NCBI GenBank assembly: GCA_031213475.1
Contig: JARUPZ010000018.1
Span: 1,178,001-1,242,000 of the forward strand
DNA from: Nereocystis luetkeana
Taxonomy: Eukaryota > Sar > Phaeophyceae > Laminariales > Laminariaceae
Direction of reading: 5' to 3'
Length of the DNA stretch: 64,000 bases
In this document: piece after piece, positions 50,578 to 61,712 of the stretch
Position numbering within the stretch: the first letter of the stretch is position 1
Layout: each line of letters begins with the position of its first letter
The notes under the pieces: generated by a model
Told to the model about the DNA's origin: nothing
Seen by the model: only the letters and a program-made list of their open reading frames with translations
Database searches by the model: none
Made by a program: the position numbers and the translations under genes

Positions 50578-53500
50578 TTAATAGTATATAAATAAAAACA
50601 ATAATAATAAGGTATTGTTGCGGGGGACTACAGTAAATAGGACCAAATATTGTTACATGTAAAATAGTAAAAATAGCGAAATATAGAGTGAGTACCGTAG
50701 GTCCTATTTTATATGGTCCCCCGTAGTAGCAACGACGACGTGTGAAAACAGAGAGCTTCGACTCACAAAGGCGAACTCGTTGAGGTAGCCCCCTCGCTTG
50801 AGCCTCTCGTCGACGAGGCGCAAGTGAATCGGTCGCAAGATCTTGTTGTGGTATCCCGGTACCTGGTGTGTGGACAAAATAATACACGGGGAGGGGCGGG
50901 GCGGGGGGGCAGCAGGGGGCGGGGTGTACTTCTTCATCATGCATGGCCGTAGCCGTATTCGTATTTTGACCATAGACCCTCGCACCCCTACAATGCCGGG
51001 ACGTTTCGTAGCAACGTCGGGTTTCACCGACCAGGCCGACATCGCTCGCACCAACCACATAGCGAAACGTGAGGTAATCGGCGGGTCGCATGAACGGTGA
51101 ACTGCATCCTACTAAGAGCCGCTTGTGAGGCGGACTTTGAAATGGATGACAGCTTCAATGAGAGGGGAGAGAAGGAAGAGGCCAAAAGGCGGAGACAAGA
51201 GGGGGGGGTAAGACTTACAAACCAAAATACTGCGAGGTATACTTTATATCACGTCACTATTAAAATAGCACACTATCAATAGCATTATGCACGCGGTGAC
51301 AGTACTACAGAATACGGGGCATTGCTCTCCTACCCTTCAATTAAAAAGGGTTTCTAAACCATTCTACGTAGGCGTTTCGAGTTGCACACCTGGGTGGGGG
51401 TGACCCTCTCCAGGAAGGCTATCGAGTCGCCGTTGCAGCATAGACGATTCAGGACAGACTTGCACCTTCTCCGCGATAACGTCAGTCGCAACATCGCCGG
51501 TGGTGGAGACCCCCAACCCATCCGAGAAAAAAATGGACGAAACACAGCGGGGCCAGAGGAGAAGGGGGGGGGGAGGGGGGATAGGGCGGGGAGTGGAGGA
51601 AAGGGGGGTGGAAGGGGGGAGGAGGGGACATTTACTTATTTTTGCCTTCGTAGTGCGGAAAAAACAGCCCAAAAATATCGGTGCGGAACGAAAGGCGGTG
51701 GACACAAAAACACAACACCCCTTAGCGATTTCGTATTTCTGGCTCGAAACAGCCACATATACAGTCAGTCGTTTTCCCAGGCCGTTCTTCTACCATAGAT
51801 ACTCCCACGTCTAGATACTGTACATAGAACGGACCCCCCTCCCCCGCGCCCCTGCCGATCGCTATCCTAGGAGATAGATGGTGGTGGCCACAGGCGATGA
51901 AACAGGAAGGGGATGAGATTACATTGTAAAAAAAACTACCTGGTATGTAGGTATGTAAGATGTGGAAACAACGTAATGAGCGCCCAACTGTTGGAGGTGT
52001 CTCTATTAGGAGTAGGAACGGTGCTCCGTGTCGAAAGGGATGGGTGGTCAATGGTCAAATGACTAAGGTAAGCACCAAATGAGTACGCCCCCCCCCCCCT
52101 GCAATGCTCTCATGAAAAAAACGTAAAGCCTTGCGCAAAATAATCGGTCGCTTCTCAGGCATAATTACCGTAACTATTACTTCTCTAAAAGGACCCCGTG
52201 ATCCGCATCGGCATTGTAGAGATGCCAGGGTCTCTGGTCATACGACTACGGTCATGCATGACATGAGTGCTGCCGCCCCTCCGACCCCACCCCCCCTTCC
52301 CTCTATACCCTCGCCATGTACTGTATATACACGGCGACCCCCCCTTTGCCAGACGATTATTGCATTGTTATACTGAACCGATTGCTGCTGCGTACCTTAC
52401 GAGGCGAAACACCGTCCGACGGGCAAGGGCCTTGTCGAGCTGCATCGTAGCGCGCCACGCCACCGCACCCGATGCCGCCTCCGCGAGCAGCTGCACAGCG
52501 CACGGGTACGACGAGCAATGCCCGCGAAGGCAAATACGATAATAATTTACACGGAGCGTACACACACGAACACACAGCGCAACACATGCACACGCACATG
52601 CACATGCAACATGCACACACAACATGCAACATGCACATGCAACATGCACATGCAACATGCACATGCAACATGCACATATACATAGGCACTCGTATTGGAG
52701 CCTACCTTATGACCACGGACTACGTACAATATACCAGGTACCTGGTGATAAGACTGTTGCGATGAGTTAAGCCTTCTCGGAATTGTAGCACCCAAAAAGA
52801 ACACGGGCACAAACACAAAACATACACTCGAATATATATAGAACCACTTATAGATATCTCACTCTCTGAGCGTGCTCGGTTGGTACATCCCTGGCCTCTC
52901 AGAGCTCCCACTTCGAAAAATCGCCTCCTTTTATTACTCGGCGGACATTTCCAGCTGCTCTTTGGTTTCTCCATCTCTCTCGGCATTTTCAGTCCTTTTT
53001 GCCTTTTTTCTTCTTTCGTTTCGTTTCGTGTGCGTGCGTGTGCTCCGAGTACGGCACCGCGGGCGAGCGCGGCACCGTCGTGGGTGTCAGCGGGTGCTGG
53101 CGGGTAGAGGGGGGGGCTGCAAGGAGCGCGGTCGCCGTTTTTGGGGGCTAGGCGTCGCGTGTGCCTCGAAACACGAGGGAAGCATGAATGGGCTCTATCT
53201 GGCCTCCTGACGTGGTTTCGGTTGTACTATGTGCGAGTATGTAAGGGTAAGAAATTTCAAGCGGAGCTTATTTTCGCGATGAAACTATAAATCAATGAGA
53301 GAGCGGCGCATTCTGAGAACTAACTATGTCAAGCTGGCGAACGAGGGCCTCGGTGAGCACCGGGCTTCACGTGATGGGGCCGACGAGGCTCACTGTGGCA
53401 GAGAGGGAGGAAAGCTTTACCCGGACCGAATCGGTTGCAAGATGGTCGCGAGAGGGGCGGGCGGTGTACGAGGCTGAGAGAGAAGCTCTTCTGTTCGATT

Positions 53501-56500
53501 TTTTTCTTTTTTTTGCTTCTTGGCCGGGTGTAAGTTGTTCCAATCGGGCAGAAAATAATTACACAAGATGGGACGGGGATTTTTTTCATTCCGAAAAAAT
53601 CGGTTTCATTTTCATTGTTTTTGCTGTACTGCTGTGCCTGTGCTTTCTCTTTCGTACATGCGAGTACAGACGTAGAGCATACCAGGTACCAAAAGAAGAA
53701 AATAAGTACCCTCCCTGGGGTATGTACGTACGTACGGCATCCGCGACGCGAATCGTATGTGGCTTCCGAGCAGTTTTCTCCTGAAGCATGGCGGCGGGAC
53801 TCTTGGCATTATCAAGTCGCCAGTTCGCAACTACAATCACAAAAAAACTACCACGTATGTAATCAATCATGGACCTCTGTCCGCTTCGCATCATTTGGTG
53901 TACTTTTTTCCTTCCTGAGCGAGCGTAGCGGGCGGCGTAGGCCTCCCGCGAAGCGAAGCGCCTTGTATATATATTATAATATCTATATCTATATCTATAT
54001 AGATATACGAGTATATGTATCATACACATGCACACACCTATACAACGTATCGTAGTGTGGGCGTATACATTGATATACACACAAGTACACACAAGCACGC
54101 GCATAAAGCACGTATTTACAAACACAAGCACGCACAGCAGCAGTATCACACGCACGCAATGCCTACAAAATCATGGACACACACAAACCATGGACGAGCA
54201 AACAAATCATGGATACACAAAATCATGGATTTTCACAACCAAATTATGGCACAACCAAATCACAGGCACACAACCAAATCATGGATACACAAACAAATCA
54301 TGGACACGCACACAAATCACGGACACACACGCAAATCATGGGCACACAGAACATGGACACACACATACACCCGTCATCACGGACACAAGCACAGAACTTC
54401 AATACATGGACACACACAGACACACACACAAATCACGGTTCTATATACACATAAATCGTGGACACACGCACCTGCCCGCAGTGTTCGGCCTGGAAGAGGG
54501 GGGACTCTGCCCCCTCGGTGATCTCTGTATCGCAACGGACCACCAGCCTCCTCCCCCGATACTGCAGGAGAAAGACACACGAACACAAACACAAAACACA
54601 AAACGTTTTATTAATAGGAAGAAACGGGACCAAAAAAGTTCATGAAACAATAGAGCGATTCGTAACCACGTTAAAGAAACGGGAGACAAAAATGACGCTC
54701 TCAGATGATTTTTGAAAGAGGAAAAGAAAAAAAGAATAGTACGTACCTGGTATTACATAATTCGTACAATAAAAACCATCAGCTGTGAGATCGAGTTTTC
54801 GTCGAAACTCGTGTTTGCGTATATACCACTCCGACCGGTAATATAAGTTCCGTGTGATATCACTGTAAGAGTCCAAGCGGTGCTTATATTACCGGTCGGA
54901 GTGGTATCATGTCATACGTAGTAACCAAATAAAAACCGAACCAAACGAGAAACTCAAACAAAAGAGCGCACGCGCAGCAAAGTGACATGGGGGGGGGGGG
55001 GGGGGGGGGGCAAGGGTCTACACAGCACCAGCAGGAGCACCATCCTTATCCCAACCCCACGAAGGAGGGATAGAAGATAAGAGCAGCAGCGGCGGGTATC
55101 TCCTTTCAGCACAGCACAGCACAGCACAGCACAGCACAGCACAGCACAGCACAGCACAGCACAGCACAGCACATATTGGAGTCTTGCCTTGTGAACCCGG
55201 ATCGTATACAACACTTGGCCACGAGCGAATGTGATAACAATAGCAACGACGACAGCAGCACCAAGCGCAGCACAGCACAACGGAGTCTTGATTGCGGCGA
55301 CGGGTACACGCCAGAACAACAACACCAACAGTAGCACAACCTAGCGCGGCTAGCACAGCATAGCAACAGCCCCGCAAACATTGTGAGGACATACACGCCC
55401 TGTGCCCTCTCCACCCGCGCCCTCCCCTCCTACATCGGTCCCTCCGCTCCTCCCCGGATGCTAGCGGGCAATTTCGCCCCAGCCCTCAACGAAGTTTCTC
55501 AGCACACACTCACCTCACAAACGGGCGACCAAAACAACAAAGTAGGCAAAAATAACACAGAAAACGGAAACACCGCAAAACATATTCCCCCCCCCCGAGA
55601 TGAGCACCCCCTGCCGCCCCGCCATACCCCCAAACAAAACCCTACCCTGCTCCCCCCCCCCCCCCCCCCCCCCCTCTCCCGCCTTCATCCCCCCCCCCCG
55701 CCACAACCGTCCCGGCATTGTAGGGATGCGAGGGTCCACGGTCATACGACTAGGCCATGCATGACATCGTGTACACACACACCCCACAACCCCCCAAAAA
55801 CCCGACGTGCTCCGTTCCGGCATTGTGAGGATGCGAGGGTCTATGGTCATACGACTAATGCCATGCATGATATCGAGTACACCCCCCCCCCCCCGGCTGT
55901 GGTCACACGCCTACAGCCATGCATGACCTATCGAGTGCACTCCCTCCCCCCCGCCAATTCCCGCACCCCCCGGGTACTCCGTCTCGAAAGGGATGCGTGA
56001 TCAATGGTCAACTAAAAAAGCAAAGGCAAGCAAACGAATGGGTACGCCCCCGTCTGCCCCACCCCAACACCCCCACTTCTTCCTCCCGCCCTGCTCTATT
56101 CCTCACGGTGTTTTTCTCTTCCTCACCTGCTTCGCGTTGACGCTCACGAACCGCGAATGTGTGCAGCGGTACCCCGGGGGAAACAAGAATGCCTCGTTGT
56201 GAAACCCGGGGCGCGGGGAAACGGCCCCGAAGCAGGTGACCTCGTAAGGTCCGGATCGGAATGGCAGCGCCGTCTTGCGCAACAGCCTCTGGGCCTGTTT
56301 GCCCAGACACAAGACACACGAGCGGAGTGGGCAGCGGGAGACGCGGGAGGGGGGGGGGGGGTCACGGTGGGCGGGGAGGGGGTGGAGGGAGGGAGGGGAA
56401 GGGAGGGGGGCGTATTCATTTGTTGCTTGCGTTAGTCACTTGACCATTGACCACGCATCATTGGTGGAAGGAGGGAAGGGGGAGAGAGGGAGGGAGGGAG

Positions 56501-56848
56501 GGGGGGGGGAGGTGGCGAGCAATCGAGCGCGTCGGGAGGGTGGAGTGTTGGGGGACGGAAGACGGAAGCCGAGACGAAAACATGAGATCTAAGCAAACGT
56601 GCTATACGGCGGGGGCGGGCGGTGAGGAGAGGGGGGGGGGGGGGGGGGTCGGACACCACGACCCCGTTCGCGATTGACTGGGCCACACTGCTAGCCTACC
56701 TCTTATCTCCGTCTTTTTCTCTCTCTGTGCGTCAATCTCTCTGCGTTTCCCAAATGTTCATGCCTCTCTCCGTGGATACATCGTATGTACTTTAGTGTCC
56801 TTGTCTTCGAACCTCTCTATGTCTCTCTCCTTCAAGACGTCTATACCA

Positions 56849-56879
<31 letters not shown>

Positions 56880-59800
56880 CAAGGCGCTTCGCTCAGGAAG
56901 GGAAAAAGTACATCAAATTAAACGAAGCGAACAGAGGCCCACGATTGAGTTTAGTGTTTTCAAGGATCGTAATTGCAAACCGGCGACTTGATAATGCCAA
57001 GAGTCCCGCCGTCATGCTTCAGCAAAAAACAGCTCCGACGTCAGCTTGGATGCCACATATACGCTTCGCGTCGCGGATGTCGTACTTACGTACATACACC
57101 CCAGGTAGGGTACTACTGTCTGTACTTATTTTCTTCTCTCGATATGCTCTATGTCTGTACTTATGTACGAAGAAAGCGAAAGCACAGCACGGCACAGCCG
57201 CAAAAACAATGAAAATGAAACCGAAAACTCGGAAAGGAAAACAAATCCCCGTCCTCTCTCGTGTAATACTTTTCTGCCTGATTGGAAAACCTTACACCCG
57301 GTCGAAAAAAGAAGAAAATAAACAAATCGCACAGAAGAGCTTCTCTCTCAGCCTCGTACGCCGCCCGCCCCTCTCGCGACCACCTCGCTACCGATTCGGT
57401 CCGGGTAAAGCTTTTATCACTCTCTGCCACAATCAGCCCCGTCGCCCGCCCCGCGTGAAGCCCAGTGCCCTCCGTGGCCATCGTTCGCCAGCTCGAAAAC
57501 GTTGGTGTTCAAACTGCACACCTCCCTCTTTCAACTTCAGCGTGGTCGCAAAAATAAGCACCGCTTGAATATTATCTTGCCGTCCCGAACGACCTTCATA
57601 AACTCGTACATACTCTATCAACAATCATAAATCGAAGCCAGACAAAGCCCGTTCATGCATCCCTCGTGTCTCGAGGCACACGCGACGCCTAGGCACGAAC
57701 GCGGCGACCGCCCTCCTTGCAACCCCCCCTTCACCCGCCAGCACCCGCTGGCACCCGCGACGGTGCCGGGTCCTCCCGCGATGCCGTGCTCGGAGAACAC
57801 GCACGCACACGAAACGAAAGAAGAAAAAAGGAAGAACTGACCGAGAAAACAAAGAACTGCTGGAAGGGTCCGGCAAGTAATGAAAGGAGGCGGTTTGGAA
57901 GTGAGAGCTCTGAAAGGCCAGGGATGCACCAACCGAGCACGCTCAGGGGTTGTGATCTAAGTATATAGTTCTATATATAAACGTATACCCCCCCCCCCCC
58001 CCTTCTCACTCTCCCTAATCTCACAGAAATAACCGACAGCTTAGAAGCGCAACATAAACCCCGCGCAACGTACAAAAAAACACACTTGAAAAACGAACCT
58101 GCTTAAAGAGCTTCTTTCGAATAGCCTCTTCGGACGGCGCCTCCTCAGCCCCACCCTCCCCCACCCCTCCCTCCTCTCCCCCCCCCCCCCCCCTCCTGCT
58201 CCTTCTCTCCCTCCCACCGCTCCTCCCGCCCGTGCCCCTCTTCCCCCCCTCCTCGTGTCCCCGGAGCCGACGGGCGATGTCGCGGAGGTAGTATCAGTAT
58301 CCCCGCCCCCGACCCGCCACCATCACCGCAACCACCACCCCCACCCCCATCCCTGCCTGCCGACCGCCTACCCCCAGCTAACCTCGAACCTCCGCCTTCC
58401 CCCCCCCCATCGCCGCCACCACCCCTCGAAAAAGCAGCAGCAGCAAGAGGAGAAGTCGCATCTCGAGCTCCACTCTCATCCCCTCCTCCTCCTCCTCCTC
58501 CTCCTCTCCTAGACCTCGGCCCGGGAGGGAGCACTAACCTGGGCGGGGCTATTTTGATGGAGGGCTTCTTAACCTTGGCACCGGTGGCACCGGTGGCACC
58601 CGCGGCACCGGCGACAGCGGCGCTCGGCGACGGCGGAGAAGGCGACCGGTGCGGACGCGAGCGCGGGGCGATCTTGGGCGCTCCCACTGCGTTAAACGTG
58701 ATGCGGATCTTCGGCAGCACCTGCCCGCCCCCACCGCCACCGCCACCGCCACCATCGCCACCAGCCTTAATAGCTGCCGCCCCCGCCCCCATTCCCGCGC
58801 CTCCCGAAGGCGGCGGTCTCTTCTTCCTAGGAGGTTCCGCGGGGTCGATGTAATCATCGTCGTCGTCGGCGCCGTAGTGACCAGCGCCACCGCCACCGCC
58901 ACCGCTATCCGCCGCCGCCGCCGCCGCGCGAAGCGTCTTGTCCGAAGCTCTCGCCTTGGCCTTCAACCCCGCCTTCGCCCCAGCTTTCGACCCCGACTTC
59001 GCTCCGGCTTTCGACCCCATCCCCGCTCCCCGGTTCGGGCTGGAAGGCGTCGCCACTCCCGCCGCGCCGCCTTTCCTTATTCTAACCTTCAGCTTGTTTG
59101 GCTGCGAATGAGAGACGAGAGAGAGATATGAATAGAGAGAAAGATTAATACAGAGCGCGGGGAAACAAGCGACCGAGCAAGAGCGATGGAACGTGCGAAG
59201 GGGAGAGAGGATAAATGGAGGGGGGGTTCCGAGGGTTGGTGAGGCGGAGGAGGCGAGTGTGCTCGTGAACCGCAGGCGGCGTTGCGTCGCGCGTACGTGC
59301 CGGGAAGGTGAGGGGAGAGGAACGGTATAAATAGAAGAGGGGGAGGGGAGGGGGGGGAGAGGGGAACGGGCGGGGTAGCATTGTCTAGGGTACGTCTTGA
59401 AGGGAGGTCGGGGGGGGGGGTTAGTTTGACTGAGATACTGGGCGAAGTGAGAGTTATTTCTTGGATGACCAACAAATTCGCAAGGCGTTCCATCGTCCCA
59501 TCCCACCCTGCCCCGTTCCGTGCTTGTTCCCCCTTCCATTCCGTCCCGTCCCGTCCCGTACCATCCCATTCCATTCCATCCCATCCCATCCCATCCCATC
59601 CCATCTCCTGCCATCCTATCTCATGCCATCCCATCCCATCCCATCCCAACCTGTTCCGTTCCGTACCACCCTATCGTCCCGGCTCGTCTCGCCCCGACCA
59701 CGTCTCTAGACCGACCACGCCAACAACCATTGTAGAAGGGGGTAAACCTTCGACTGTTCCATCTATCCAGTCGTCTCCCCATTCTGTCTTAGGGGGGTGG

Positions 59801-61679
59801 GGTAGGAGGAACGGGGAGTGGGGGGGGGGGGGGGGGGGGGCACTCTACCAACCAACCAACCAACCAACCAACCAACAGACCCAACACTAATCAACAAATA
59901 CGAAAAACGAAACACACACTACCTACAAGGAACTAAACCAAACCATCTAACAAGCCAATCAACCAACCAACAAACCAACCAAGCAACCACCCAATCAACC
60001 AATCAACATACCAACCAAAAACCAAACCAACCCATCAAAACAGCCACCAATACCATCGCACGAAGTGCTCTTTCGCGCGCCCTTCCCCTCCCCCTTTTTT
60101 CTCGTATACAGTTCGAACTCGCCTTCGCCCTCCTCCCTCCGCCCCCCTCGTCCCAGCGATCTTCCTCGTCTGGCGGCTCCTCCTCTTCCCCCACCTTCCC
60201 CTCCTCCTGCCCACCATAACCCTCCCACTCTTCCGACTGGGCTAGGATAGGAGCGAGTTTGGCATTGTACATGGCCTACGGGAGGGGGGGGGAGAGGGGG
60301 GGGGGGGGGGGGGGGGAGGGGAGGTGTGAGGGGGGGAAGGGGAGGGGGGGCGGAACGGCGGGGGGGGGGGGCGAGGGGGGCTGGGAGGGGGGTCCGGCCA
60401 AGTGTCACAACACAGCACAGCGGTACCAAGCGTAGAATGGCAGTCGTCGCGCCTGCGGCAAGACGATCGGTGCGTCGGCCGTCGTGACCTCCCCCGCCCC
60501 CCCCACACACACACGCCTCGCCACACCCCGTCCCGCAAAGGAAAACAAAAACAAAACAAAATAAAACAACTAAAAAAGCGGTTGAGCATTCGAACACACA
60601 GCCGACGTATCGTGATTGCTAACAACAACAACACCAATAACGTAACAAACAGCAACAACATCATGAACAATAAAAACAAAACAAATACAACCACAACACA
60701 ACACAACAACACCAAAAAAGAGGAAAAACTCGCCTCGAACGCGGCCCCGCAGCTTTCTCCCCACGCCCTCGCCCAGTCGCCGGGAGGGTTGTAGGCAAGG
60801 CAGTTGGCGAACACCAGTCGGACCTCAGCGGCGAACGTTCGAACATCGCCGGCGAACCTGCTCTCTCGCACGGCGGCGGCGACAGGGCGGCGGAAGCGCA
60901 GCGGCGGCAGCGGCGGCGACATTGTTATACGGAGGTAATTGATACCTGGTATAATACAACAGTATCACGCTTGCCATCCGACCGTGAGGGCCTTAGGCTT
61001 TTGACGTTGATCACTCAAAAACAGCTCAACAGAAAGAAGAACAATACCCATCGATTCGAGCGGTGGGATACGAAGAAGGGGGGGGGGGGTACTTTTTCGA
61101 ACCGCATATTATTACCTGGTAGTGAACATCAGTCACTTGATGCTGGCAGAGGAACACGCGGCCTTCAATATGAGGTACTAAATGTCAGATGGTCTTAAAT
61201 AGTGGTGGAGGGTGCCGCGGGGAAATGCTGGGCTCCTTCTCTCTTGGATCGCAGACGCCGCGCGTATACGTGCCATACACAGCAAAAAAGTAAAATCGTA
61301 AACACCTAACATCAACAAAACGACGCAACACACGCCACAAAAAACAAGCAAAACAAAGCGAAAGCAAGAGAGCACACAGCAAAACGGTTGGAAAAAAAAA
61401 CACGCCAACAGCAAAGAGTCCTACACCCTTCCCTCCCTCCACCTCCACCTCCCTCCCCCCCCCTCACCCCCCTTTCATAATCTCACCCCCAGTCCCCCCA
61501 GCCCCCCCCCCCCCCGCCCCTGCCAATGACGCTTCGCGTTTAATGCACGCAATGTCTGCCTGGTTGATGAAAACCCGAAGTGCTCTGTCCCGGTATGGTA
61601 GGGATGAGAGGATCTACGGTCATACGACAACGGCCATGCATGGCAAAGGGTATACCCTCCTCACCCCCCCTTCTCGTTC

Positions 61680-61712
<33 letters not shown>

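Noticed and set aside
55390..55500. Extra exon between FYRN and FYRC ([10 protein letters not shown] on the minus strand)
   Set aside because: An in-frame stop follows and FYRN joins FYRC directly in phase.
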